Of a stretch of 64,000 nucleotides of DNA, positions 28,020 through 35,828 are shown in pieces. The notes under the pieces were generated by a model. That model was given only the letters and a program-made list of their open reading frames with translations. It had not been told where the DNA came from and ran no database searches. Source of the DNA: Rhodopseudomonas palustris HaA2 (GTDB lineage: Bacteria; Pseudomonadota; Alphaproteobacteria; Rhizobiales; Xanthobacteraceae); the NCBI RefSeq assembly GCF_000013365.1, contig NC_007778.1:3472001-3536000 (forward strand). The letters run 5' to 3'. Numbering within the stretch: the first letter of the stretch is position 1; every line of letters starts with the position of its first letter. The position numbers and the translations under genes are program-made.

Positions 28020-28441
28020 GCCGATATGTATTGAACGTACTTGCCGGGACGTGCCCGGCAAGTGCGCTGCGCGACTCGAGCCTGCCCCGAAATTCGACGC
28101 CGTCGACGCTTGCCCGCAAGGGAGATTGCAGAGCCGATCTCACTTTCCTATCACGCGGGACGCCTTGCTGAGACTCGACGAAATTGCGTAAAGTGCGTAC
28201 GTCAGGGACTAAAACGAGGGACTTAATGCGGTGACCAACGGCCGGCGCGCCCAGTCGGTGCTCGACAACCACGCCGTCGAAGCCCTGATGAACGCCAAAG
28301 GTTCGATCGTGGTCGAGCTGGTCGCCATCATTATGCTTGGTCGATCAGTCGAACCGACATGATCGAGATATTCGTCAAGATAGAAGATTGCGTGAAGGCT
28401 CGGAGTCGCTGAAAACTGTCGTCGAAACGAGGACCCACCAG
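28020..28441. other. Spacer between exported-protein genes
   Basis: 420 bases without a supported gene. A GTG-started 43-codon frame at 28231-28362 has no ribosome site and is not called. GCCGGGACGTGCCCGGC near 28043 forms a weak hairpin after the preceding gene. Confidence 0.3.
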
Positions 28442-28912
28442 ATGAAACTTCGCATTGCTCTCGCCGTCGGCGCCTTCGCGTGCCTTACAACCGTCGCGCC
28501 GCTGGCTTTCGCCGATGCAACCACCCAGATAATGCACGCCAATGCGCAGTGCTACGTTACGGCCAAAGGTGGATCGGGAGTCGATTGCCAGCCAAACAAG
28601 AAATTCCCCAACAAGAAAATAGACTTCACAATCGTCGGCACATTTGAGGACGGTAAACCGGTCAAATTCCGCAATCCCACGGCGATGTGCATGCTCAGCT
28701 GGTTCGACGGCAAGATGGGCTGCTACGCGCAGCCCAACGATCCATCGGACAAGACCATGATCTGGAAGACCTTCAATCGAGACGGCAAGGGCTATCAGAT
28801 CCAGAATGTCGGTGCGAACTGCTGGCTGCACATCAATCCCGACGGTTTGGACTGCTCACCAGACAAGCCGGATCCCCGCGAGGACGCCTATTACTGGAAT
28901 CTTCTCGGATAA
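28442..28912 (+). CDS. Exported Cys-rich protein, 156 residues
   Basis: ATG 28442 follows GAGGA at good spacing; the frame is open to 28337. The signal peptide (MKLRIALAVGAFACLTTVAP) ends near LAFADA. The mature part has Cys residues in AQCYVTAKGG, VDCQPNK, AMCMLSWFDGKMGCYAQP, ANCWLHINPDGLDC and others, probably paired as disulfides. Repeated G-x-D/C-x motifs with Trp (WKTFNRDGKGYQIQNVG, then CWLHINPDGLDC) suggest a repeated beta structure. Exported, function unknown; it reads in the same direction as the neighbouring exported genes. Confidence 0.7.
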   Translation: MKLRIALAVGAFACLTTVAPLAFADATTQIMHANAQCYVTAKGGSGVDCQPNKKFPNKKIDFTIVGTFEDGKPVKFRNPTAMCMLSWFDGKMGCYAQPNDPSDKTMIWKTFNRDGKGYQIQNVGANCWLHINPDGLDCSPDKPDPREDAYYWNLLG

Positions 28913-29018
28913 CTTCGTCGAGCCGGAATAATCACCTACACGACGGGCGGATACCGCCCGATCGCTTGTTTCGGCGCATACCCGGACTCCTGACCGTCTC
29001 CAATTGAAAGACCAACAG

Positions 29019-29309
29019 ATGCCCGCCAAGCTCATCCTGCTCGCTTTCGTTGCCCTGCTCTCCCTTGTGCCGGCGGTCTCCGGCATCGCCGCCGGACTCA
29101 AATCCACGCCACAACAGGGCGGCGTCGGGACGCCCCAGAGCAATGTCGTCCCAGAACCGCCGATCATCCACATGGGCACTAAATTCTCGGCACCGTCGCA
29201 AAATTCCAATTCTATCGGCGCTCATCCGTCGCCCAACAACCAGCAACAACTTCAGCTGGACCTCCAACAGACGACGTCGCAGCCAATGCAGAATTTCGGC
29301 ATCAAGTAG
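29019..29309 (+). CDS. Small exported Gln/Asn/Pro-rich protein
   Basis: About 96 residues from ATG 29019; a TTG at 29004 is an alternative start and no strong ribosome site is visible. A signal peptide (MPAKLILLAFVALLSLVPAV, then SGIAA) precedes a low-complexity mature part: QQGGVGTPQSNVVPEPP, then NNQQQLQLDLQQTTSQP. Such composition suggests an unstructured surface or matrix peptide. Cys is absent, unlike the neighbours. Function unknown. Confidence 0.6.
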   Translation: MPAKLILLAFVALLSLVPAVSGIAAGLKSTPQQGGVGTPQSNVVPEPPIIHMGTKFSAPSQNSNSIGAHPSPNNQQQLQLDLQQTTSQPMQNFGIK

Positions 29310-29481
29310 CAAGCGCTCCAAGCCATCGATGGTATGCAGCCCGGATGCGACGCGCCACCCGAGATGACACGGCACGGTGGAAGCTAATCCACCGTCACCG
29401 TGATTGGCATACACGGTGTGGATCGGTGCGGGGTCCCGGCGCCGATCGGCGTGGCAAGCCCCTTGGGTCGATTGAATTATA

Positions 29482-29580
29482 GAACATGATCACGCAAAGT
29501 GAATTCCGGCTTTCGGAAACGATCATACTCAAACAAGTAGTTTGAGCATGATGACGATTCGTCGATACGTCATCATGCTC
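29482..29580. repeat. Dispersed palindromic repeat with 13-bp hairpin
   Basis: The left part (29482-29530) contains the imperfect palindrome AACATGATCA...GATCATACTC around a TTCCGGCTTTCGGAA core. It is followed by CTCAAAC/GTTTGAG and a perfect 13-bp stem GAGCATGATGACG (29544-29556) / CGTCATCATGCTC (29568-29580). Sequences of the GAGCATGAT...ATCATGCTCAAAC form are, as I recall, scattered through Bradyrhizobium and Rhodopseudomonas genomes. The adjoining stretch 29310-29481 has no gene. Confidence 0.55.
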
Positions 29581-29605
29581 GAGTCGTGGACTTATAAGCT
29601 CTGTG

Positions 29606-29775
29606 TCAAAGTCTCGTAGAGACCATCAGGACATCAGCGAGGAAGTTTCTCGCGAGCTTGTAGAAGTACGTGGCAATTCGCCGGAAGTATTCGAGCTCGC
29701 AGAACAAGCGTTCGATCAGGTTGCGCTGGCGATAGATACACGGATCGACCGAGAGTTTGCCGCCATCCTTCTTTC
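29606..29775 (-). pseudogene. IS5-family transposase remnant, C-terminal end
   Basis: Read on the minus strand, the frame ending at TGA (29606-29608) gives YRQRNLIERLFCELEYFRRI, then ATYFYKLARNFLADVLMV and STRL. This is the conserved E-region and tail of IS5-type DDE transposases (the Y...R...E block). No start or upstream domains are present; the fragment ends against the stop of the 29780 gene. It is a truncated relic, and a separate N-terminal fragment of a similar transposase lies at 33909. Confidence 0.7.
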
Positions 29776-29779
29776 AGTG

Positions 29780-30592
29780 TCATTCCTTCGCGAAGATAAA
29801 CTTCGCGTCTTGCGCCGGGTCGGCGTCGCAAGGTGCAGCGAGCATCGCGAATGGAAACGGCGCGTTTTCGTCCTTCGGCGCATCGACCTTCCAGCACAGC
29901 CCCTCGGCCGAGCGGATGGCCGCGGAATCGGTGGAGGCGGCTTTCGACTGCCACCGCGCCGCCGTGCGGTCGCAAGCTTCGAGCACCAGTTTCGCGGCGC
30001 CTCCGTTTGGCGCCGACTGCGCGTCGATGCAGAGGCCGGGATGCTGGTCGAGCGTCAAGGCGCCGTCGGCGCGAATGAAAACCTTGTCGGCGGGCAGCTT
30101 GCAATTGCGCAGCACCAGGTCGACGCCGGCCTCCCAGCGCTGGTCGCGCGCGCCGACACAGCTCGACGATGCGCCGGGCAAATCCGGATTGATCATCTCG
30201 CCGCCTGGACGGCTTGCCTGCGCCGCGGCAAGTTTTTCCGGCGACAGATTGCGAGCACAGATCTCGACGCCGCGACCGACCCAGCAGGCGCCCTTGCGCG
30301 TCAGTTCGCCGAGTGGAGCGTGCGCGTGGATCGATGCCGGATCCGCGTTCCAGCTCGCTTCCGCCCGGTTCTTCCCGGTGACGTTGACATAGGCGAAGTA
30401 ATCGCCGCCGCTGATCCGGAATGAGCCGTCCTTGTCGGCGTCGAAGTCGCAGACCCCACTGATATAGGTCTTGCCGTTCACCACCAGCGTGCAATCGGCT
30501 GGACGTGGCGCCGCGACGGCGGGACCGGCCACCGAAAGGGCGAACAGGCCCGCGCACGCCGCGAGCATCGTCGTTGCGGTCATAGCTCTCAT
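29780..30592 (-). CDS. Exported protein with ricin-type beta-trefoil-like domain
   Basis: 270 residues from ATG 30592, whose ATGA overlaps the stop of the gene before it. The signal peptide is MRAMTATTMLAACAGLFALS followed by VAGPAVAA. The mature region begins with DCTLVVNGKTYISGVCDFDA, a Cys-linked beta segment. The C-terminal half has VLRNCKLPADKVF, PGLCIDAQSAPNGG, LVLEACDRTAARWQSK and GLCWKVD, the repeated C...W blocks of ricin-B/RICIN lectins. It may bind carbohydrate at the cell surface. It is the last gene of a minus-strand group of exported proteins that starts near 33351. Confidence 0.65.
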   Translation of the reverse strand: MRAMTATTMLAACAGLFALSVAGPAVAAPRPADCTLVVNGKTYISGVCDFDADKDGSFRISGGDYFAYVNVTGKNRAEASWNADPASIHAHAPLGELTRKGACWVGRGVEICARNLSPEKLAAAQASRPGGEMINPDLPGASSSCVGARDQRWEAGVDLVLRNCKLPADKVFIRADGALTLDQHPGLCIDAQSAPNGGAAKLVLEACDRTAARWQSKAASTDSAAIRSAEGLCWKVDAPKDENAPFPFAMLAAPCDADPAQDAKFIFAKE

Positions 30593-31146
30593 TTCGGTGC
30601 CCTCCTTGGCAGCTCTACGCCTGTAACACGGGCTTCATCGGCACGAAAACACCGCGCTGGTGTAGAGCTCGCGCGTGGTGTGTCGGTCACCGGCGACTTG
30701 CCCCTCTGATAGCGCAGCGTGCAGGCGCGGGTGGTGGCCGGCAGTGCTTTCTGCAGCGCATAGCCGCCTTCGTAGCGGCAGGTGATCGCCGACGGCGACT
30801 CCGGGGCCGGCTGGCCCTCGCCCCACAATGTGTAAACCAACGGTTCGCCGGCCTTCGCCTCTTCGCCGTTGTCGGCCATGCCGCTCATCATCTCGTTCTT
30901 GTTGTCCGCCAGCGGTGTGACATCTGGATCGATCAGCCGGACGATAGTGGGCCCGAAGCTCGGCTGCATACCGTTCAGATCGTATTCCTTGCCCTCGAAC
31001 GGCAGCCGTTTGATCGCGGTATATGTCAGCTCGATCGTCGGCGGACAGGCGATCGTCGCGCCGCCGTCCTGCGCTTGCGCGGGCACAGCGCCGCCGAGGA
31101 TGCCGATTGCAAGCACTGAGGTGCAACAGATGATCATGCGGGCCAT
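30589..31146 (-). CDS. Exported protein, about 185 residues
   Basis: ATG 31146 follows AGGAG; the frame is open further upstream but that DNA belongs to a decayed gene. The signal peptide is MARMIICCTSVLAIGILGGA with a QAQDGGA cleavage region. The mature part begins ACPPTIELTYTAIKRLPFEG and carries further Cys residues (AITCRYEGGY, TRACTLRYQRG and ARCFRADE). The ACPPTIEL opening resembles the ACPERLQT opening of the 31523 gene product, so the two may share a fold. The gene is translationally coupled to the 29780 gene. Function unknown. Confidence 0.6.
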   Translation of the reverse strand: MARMIICCTSVLAIGILGGAVPAQAQDGGATIACPPTIELTYTAIKRLPFEGKEYDLNGMQPSFGPTIVRLIDPDVTPLADNKNEMMSGMADNGEEAKAGEPLVYTLWGEGQPAPESPSAITCRYEGGYALQKALPATTRACTLRYQRGKSPVTDTPRASSTPARCFRADEARVTGVELPRRAPK

Positions 31147-31195
31147 GGTCGGCTCCTGGCTGGTCAGGTCTGGCGGCCGCGACCGCCGGTGAATA

Positions 31196-31514
31196 CTTGC
31201 AGTCGCACATGTAGGTGGTAACGCGGATTTCCTTGCCGCCCCAAGGTACCATTCAGGCGTTATTCCAGTTCGGCGCGAGATTGTAGCCGGGGCGCATGCC
31301 TTCGCTGTTCGCCGCGCAGACGTAGTAAGCCTCGCCCTGCCCGCTTCCCTTCGGCTGGAAACGACCGGACGAGATCGGAGCGGCCGGCCTTGCCGCAGGT
31401 GACGTCGCACGGCCGGCCGCTTGCCGGCTGCCAGTTGACCTCGTCCGCTTTGGCCGACAGGCCGCCAAGAACGACGGTCGCGGCTAGTGCCGCGAAACCG
31501 TTTGTGCATTTCAT
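31196..31514 (-). pseudogene. Exported Cys-rich protein gene broken by a frameshift and a TGA
   Basis: From ATG 31514 the product is a signal peptide (MKCTNGFAALAATVVLGGLS, then AKADE) and VNWQPASGRPCDVTCGKAG. The frame then loses sense. Another frame picks up immediately with SSGRFQPKGSGQGEAYYVCA and MRPGYNLAPNWNNA, reaches an in-frame TGA, and continues coherently as MVPWGGKEIRVTTYMCDCK. The joined pieces read as one Cys-rich exported domain, so the gene has suffered one frameshift and one stop. The stop may replace a Cys codon. Sequencing error is an alternative for the frameshift. Confidence 0.55.
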
Positions 31515-31522
31515 CGATGCTG

Positions 31523-31975
31523 TCAGTTGCATTTGAAGGATGCCAGATCCATGCCCCAGCTGCCGCCGCCTGGATCCTTGCTGCGCAGGATCGCCGCGGT
31601 GCAGCTCTTCGGCCGTCCGACGGACCGGTGCAGCGTGACGCCGGCCTCGTACACGCAACCGATCCAGACCTCGATCTGCCCGTCGAACCGCCAGTCGAGA
31701 CGTTTCTTTCCTTTGGGGGTCCCCGGCACGAGCACGGTCTGACCGGCGGTCCGGCCGAACACCGCGACGTCCTGCAGCCAGGTTTGCGACGAGGTGTCGC
31801 CGCCGATCACCGGCGTGAAGCCGGCGATCTGCTCAGGCTTCGCGAGCGTCACCGAAAGTGTCTGCAACCGCTCCGGGCACGCGATTGCGCTCTGGGCATG
31901 CAACGCCCCCGGCGCCGCTCCGATCAACGCCGCTACGAGCGCTATGATGCGCGTGCTTCGCCGCAACGACGGCAT
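31523..31975 (-). CDS. Exported protein, STY0301-like
   Basis: 150 residues starting at ATG 31975. The signal peptide is MPSLRRSTRIIALVAALIGA followed by APGALHAQS. The mature part starts AIACPERLQTLSVTLAKPEQ. It contains GFTPVIGGDTSSQTWL, WIGCVYEAGVTLHRSVG and PKSCTAAILRSKD and ends FKCN, giving four Cys likely in two disulfides. The layout (CPE near the start, a G-x-C-x-Y strand in the middle, a C-terminal C) recalls the STY0301 family of periplasmic proteins, which I suggest with moderate confidence. It sits 26 bases after the next upstream exported gene on the same strand. Confidence 0.65.
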   Translation of the reverse strand: MPSLRRSTRIIALVAALIGAAPGALHAQSAIACPERLQTLSVTLAKPEQIAGFTPVIGGDTSSQTWLQDVAVFGRTAGQTVLVPGTPKGKKRLDWRFDGQIEVWIGCVYEAGVTLHRSVGRPKSCTAAILRSKDPGGGSWGMDLASFKCN

Positions 31976-32001
31976 CGCTCCTCCAACTCTGACCGACAGG
32001 C

Positions 32002-32775
32002 TCAGTGCTCACCGCTCTGCATCGTGCAGGCTCCCAGATCTTGCACCACGCGGCGGACGTTTCCGAGTTGGAAATCAACCTTCTTGCCGCGCTCCTGCCA
32101 GTGCAGGACCGGGCCGTTCAGAAGTTCATCGGACCATGGCGTTCGCAGCGAGCCGCCGGCGTGTTCGATCGTTGCCATCACCTGGCGCACCGGACCATTG
32201 CCGATGCTGAAGCTGGCCGGCTGCTGGCCACCGCCAGCGCGCGCCGCGCCGCTCTTGTCGAACACGTAGGTTTCTTTGCCGGTCAGCACCCTGGTGTAGT
32301 TCGGACCGGCCTTGTAGCTCTGTGAAATCCGCAATTTCCAACTCGGCGCCGCGGTCAGATCGGCAAAACAGGAATTGAATTGGCCGGTCTTGTCGGTCTG
32401 GATCTGAACCTTCCATGCGCCCACGCTCGACCAGGTGACTTGCTGACCGCTGATCAATTTTCGGTTCTGGGTATTGTCGCCGACTGCGACGCAGCGAATC
32501 GTTGTCGGCGGCTTTTGACAGCCGTCCCTGAACCAGGCCACCTCGTTGTTGAGCGGCACTTTCTTGCCACAACTGTTGTTGCAGGCGCAGGTCTTGGGAT
32601 TGCTGAGCACGCAGAACGGCTGGTTGCTCTTATACGGCTTGCTGGCGTATGAACCGCCGACCTCGATCCATCCCAGCGTGTATTGTTGGGCCTGCGCCGG
32701 CACCGACGCGGCAACGAACGGCAGCGCCGCAGCGAAGGCGACCCCAACGAGATTGCGAAACAGCATGATTTTCAT
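32002..32775 (-). CDS. Exported Cys-rich protein, 257 residues
   Basis: ATG 32775 starts a clear signal peptide (MKIMLFRNLVGVAFAAALPF, then VAASVPAQAQ). The mature domain begins QYTLGWIEVGGSYASKPYKS. It has a tight Cys block (PFCVLSNPKTCACNNSCGKK), then DGCQKPPTTIRC, NSCFADLT and a final ACTMQSGEH. The C-terminal half is beta-rich (FSIGNGPVRQVMATIEHAGG). It is probably secreted and held by disulfides. It lies in a minus-strand series of exported genes with short gaps of 26-72 bases. No family recognised. Confidence 0.65.
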   Translation of the reverse strand: MKIMLFRNLVGVAFAAALPFVAASVPAQAQQYTLGWIEVGGSYASKPYKSNQPFCVLSNPKTCACNNSCGKKVPLNNEVAWFRDGCQKPPTTIRCVAVGDNTQNRKLISGQQVTWSSVGAWKVQIQTDKTGQFNSCFADLTAAPSWKLRISQSYKAGPNYTRVLTGKETYVFDKSGAARAGGGQQPASFSIGNGPVRQVMATIEHAGGSLRTPWSDELLNGPVLHWQERGKKVDFQLGNVRRVVQDLGACTMQSGEH

Positions 32776-32847
32776 AGCTTCACTGATGGTGTGGCGTGCG
32801 CCGCGGCGAGCAGGGCTTTGATGGAATTGCGCGATCGGTCGAAACAA

Positions 32848-33351
32848 TCAGGTATTACCGGAAGCCCGAGCGACGCAACTGTCGAGACCGTTCATCACGC
32901 TCTCCATCGAGGTGTTTCCGATCGGCCATGCAAAGCTCTTCAGGCCGGTGGAGATCAGGATGTTGTTCTTGATCTTCAGAGCCGACTGAAATCCGGCCAT
33001 GTCGATCACGGCCCAGGAGCGAATGCCGTTGGTAGTGCCGGGATAGCTTTTCTTGCGGGTGAAATCGAAACTGATGGTCATCGCGATCGGCCCTTTGAGT
33101 CCCGGCGTCGGCGGCACGCTGACGCTGTATTTCTGGGCGAGATTCTGGGCGATCCGCAACATGCCGACCTTGCCCTTGAGAGTTGCCGCGCAGCGATCGA
33201 AGCGGCCGTTCTCGTTGATACTGTCGATCGTAAATGGACCGATCTTCTGCACGGTTCTTTCCGCGTATTGCGACCACGCCGGCACCGCTGCGAACGACAA
33301 CATCATGACGGCGGCAATCAGACTTCCAAGCACGGCGGCTGCGGTTTTCAC
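32848..33351 (-). CDS. Exported protein, 167 residues
   Basis: GTG 33351 is chosen because AGGAGAACTGAA precedes it and a signal peptide begins there (VKTAAAVLGSLIAAVMMLSF, then AAVPAWSQ). The open frame extends to 33531 with poor coding sense. The mature part has RTVQKIGPFTIDSINENGRF, a Cys in FDRCAATLKG, a beta-rich centre (GPIAMTISFDFTRK) and a C-terminal LDSCVARASGNT. Two Cys could form one disulfide. It is the first gene of the minus-strand exported group. Function unknown. Confidence 0.65.
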   Translation of the reverse strand: MKTAAAVLGSLIAAVMMLSFAAVPAWSQYAERTVQKIGPFTIDSINENGRFDRCAATLKGKVGMLRIAQNLAQKYSVSVPPTPGLKGPIAMTISFDFTRKKSYPGTTNGIRSWAVIDMAGFQSALKIKNNILISTGLKSFAWPIGNTSMESVMNGLDSCVARASGNT

Positions 33352-33908
33352 TTCAGTTCTCCTGGTGCATGCGGACGATCGTCCGCCGAAGGGCGGGTCG
33401 TGAACAATCAGGGATGTGCTGTAGCGTATGCCAAAGCACCGCTTCGAAATCGGAAGGCGGGAGGTGAGCCGCTGAACCAGCTTGCGCCTGTTCCTATGCA
33501 GATTGCAGCTCGTGGTGACATGCCGATACACGCAGTCGATGGTGCAGACCGGCCTGCTTAGATAAGGCGGGCAAAGGCCCGCATACGGCGGTCAAGTTGA
33601 CCAGCCTAACTAAAAGGCATCATTCTACGTCCCCCTCGCCTGCCGCATGGCACCTTCGCTCGCTCGGCTAGCGCTCCCGAGTTCCAATCTTATGAGGGTT
33701 CTGAAACGTAATCAATCGCCGCGAAAAGAAATGATGGGTAGCTGGTCGGCCGTGAAATATTCCCAAGCGCCTAAGATGTAAGATGAACCGCTCTATTCCC
33801 GGGAAATCGCCGTCTGAACAGCGATTTTATTGCAAGTTCAGGTTGGCGATTCCCTCGAATCTGAAGTTGTGATTTCCTTCGCTAAAGGGATCTGGCGGAA
33901 GGATTTCG
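33352..33908. other. Spacer with hairpin before IS remnants
   Basis: No supported gene. GCGGGC (33567-33572) and GCCCGC (33577-33582) form a stem with an AAAG loop but no U-tract. The promoter of the minus-strand exported-protein group should lie at about 33360-33450. AT-richer sequence at 33680-33850 precedes the transposase relic. Confidence 0.35.
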
Positions 33909-34330
33909 ATGCGGCGGCGGGAGAGCGGCGAGCAGGATCTGTTTCGGTCGCGGCTCGATTAGGTGATCGGCATGGAGCGCGCGCTAGTGAAACTCGCGCG
34001 GACGATCGACTGGCGATTTCTGGAAGACTAATGTGGCGCGGTCTACGACGACGATCCCGGGCGGCGCGCCGATGCCGACGCGACTAGTGGCGGGACTCGC
34101 GATCCTCAAGCACTCCTACAATGTCAGCGACGAGGTGTTGTGCGAATCGTGGCTGGAGACCCTTACTACCAATATTATTGCGGCGAGGATTTCTTCCGCA
34201 CCGCTGCCGCTGTACCGTTCCTCGATGACCCACTGGCGCAATCGGATGGGCGAAGAGCGGCTGCAGGCGCTGCTGCAGGAGAGCTTGGCGGTCACCACCA
34301 AGACCTGCGCGATACGGCTCGTAATCGCCC
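33909..34330 (+). pseudogene. IS5-family transposase remnant, N-terminal end
   Basis: ATG 33909 begins MRRRESGEQDLFRSRLD then hits TAG. The frame continues as MERALVKLARTIDWRFLED to a TAA. Another frame then gives [20 protein letters not shown], a third gives [13 protein letters not shown], and the second returns with [19 protein letters not shown]. Joined, these match the N-terminal half of an IS5-type transposase. At least two stops and several frameshifts make it inactive. The C-terminal half is absent here. Confidence 0.7.
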
Positions 34331-34413
34331 CTCGAGCAGACCGCTATCGCCAGCGGACAGGCCAGGCGGGAGGCTTGCAGTTTTGTCCGTAAATGGCGCC
34401 CGAAGAGATTCAA

Positions 34414-34658
34414 ACAGGCCTGCTTCCCGCTGTCGACTTCCGCCTTCTTGACCCAGTCATGCAGCGTCTGCGGCGTGCAGCCGATCTTGGCCGCGATCGA
34501 CGTCACCGCCACCCAGCGCAACGGATGCTCGCTCGCATGGTCCAGCACCATCCGAACCGCACGGGCCCGAACTTCGGGTGAGAACTTGTTCGTCGTTTTG
34601 CTCGTCATGGCTCCATCCTCTCAGGAGTTGGAGCCTCCGGCAAACCCGGGGCGGTTCA
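34414..34658 (-). mobile_element. IS3-family orfA fragment with one IS end
   Basis: From ATG 34608 the product ([20 protein letters not shown], then [20 protein letters not shown]) is the helix-turn-helix start of an IS3-family OrfA, cut after about 65 codons. Upstream, the sequence ends at TGAACCGCCCCGGG (complement of 34645-34658), which looks like the terminal repeat of such elements. orfB and the other end are missing. The fragment abuts the IS5 relic, a pile-up of dead elements. Confidence 0.6.
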
Positions 34659-35063
34659 AACGGATAGGACGAGCCGCTTCTCGCCCAAAGCATCGAGATG
34701 GGATTTCGCAAGGGTCGTCCCAAAACTGCGCTCAGGTCACCTAGTCGCGCCCCACCGCTTAGTGGCCGAGATGGCGCCACAGGCACTACTGTCCAACAGC
34801 AGAGAGAATGACACCAACGACGAGCATGAGTGATTCACGAATGACCGCAGTCCACCCCACTGACGCATCGATCAATGCTGTGATGCTCGATTGGAGCGTT
34901 GTCGCGAAGTCTTTTGAGCAGCGACGTAGTCACGACTTTCACGATCAAAGGCCGTGACTACGATGTTTCTAATGCCACCCAAATATCCAACGGGCAGTCT
35001 CAATCGAACATGGGTAAAAGCCGGTACGGCAGTTTCTCCAACCCGCGATTACCCCATACTAGA
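34659..35063. other. Spacer with 10-bp inverted repeat
   Basis: About 400 bases without a supported gene. CGTAGTCACG (34925-34934) and CGTGACTACG (34953-34962) are perfectly complementary with an 18-base loop. The structure lies about 100 bases past the stop of the minus-strand operon. No U-tract is evident on either strand. Confidence 0.35.
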
Positions 35064-35828
35064 TCAGAGCCTTTGCCCGCCCGAGGCGTCGATTCGCTGG
35101 CCAGTGATCCATCCACCAGCATCCGACAGCAGCATCAGCACCACTCCCGCAATGTCGTTCGGTCGACCGAGGCGCTGGAGTGTAATTGTCTCGGTAGCAG
35201 CGGCAGCACGCGCCTGATCCTTGTCGAGCGGGTTCATGTCCGTCACCGTCGCGCCGGGCAAGACAGCATTGACGGTGATGCCGCGGCGACCCAGCTGCTT
35301 GGCCAGGACCACGCTTAGAGTCTCCAATGCCGCCTTCGACGGCGCGTAAATGCTCATATCGGGAAACGCCGCCCGGGTTCCCATTGACGAGACGTTGACG
35401 ATGCGACCGCCGTCTCTGATCGCTGGATGAAGCGCGCGGGTCAGAAAGAACGGCGCCCGGAAATTGACCGCGATCATGCGATCAAAGATCTCGTCGTCGA
35501 CCTGGTCGATCCGGTAGCGCCCGCCATAACCGGCATTGTTGACCAATAGGTCGAAGCTGCGCTGTCCGGTGCGCTGTTCGACTTCGTCGAGAAATTTCGC
35601 CGCCAGCGCGTCGGGGCCGCCCCGCTCGGACAGATCGGCCTGAAGCAGAAAGCCGTCGCCGCCCCCGGCCCGGATCGCATCGAGAGTCTCCCCGGCCGCA
35701 TCGGCGCCACCGGCATAGTGCACGCCGACAACCGCGCCTTCGCGCGCAGCAGCGATCGCGATCGCCCGTCCGATGCCGCGGCTCGAGCCGGTGACCAGCG
35801 CCGTCTTACCAACCAATGCCCCGCTCAT
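35064..35828 (-). CDS. Short-chain dehydrogenase/reductase (SDR)
   Basis: 254 residues from ATG 35828, overlapping the ligase stop (ATGA). Classical SDR features are all present: TGSSRGIGRA (cofactor-binding glycines, near residue 13), LVNNAGYGG, the Ser in NVSSMG, and YAPSK, the catalytic Tyr and Lys, near residues 155-159. The C-terminus GGWITGQRIDASGGQRL is typical. It probably oxidises or reduces a hydroxyl or keto group of an acyl-CoA intermediate made by the adjacent synthetase. Last gene of the minus-strand catabolic operon; substrate unknown. Confidence 0.9.
   Translation of the reverse strand: MSGALVGKTALVTGSSRGIGRAIAIAAAREGAVVGVHYAGGADAAGETLDAIRAGGGDGFLLQADLSERGGPDALAAKFLDEVEQRTGQRSFDLLVNNAGYGGRYRIDQVDDEIFDRMIAVNFRAPFFLTRALHPAIRDGGRIVNVSSMGTRAAFPDMSIYAPSKAALETLSVVLAKQLGRRGITVNAVLPGATVTDMNPLDKDQARAAAATETITLQRLGRPNDIAGVVLMLLSDAGGWITGQRIDASGGQRL

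Noticed and set aside
28231-28362. Small GTG-started frame (43 codons) between exported genes
   Set aside because: No ribosome site, no recognisable product; may be a scrap of an older gene.
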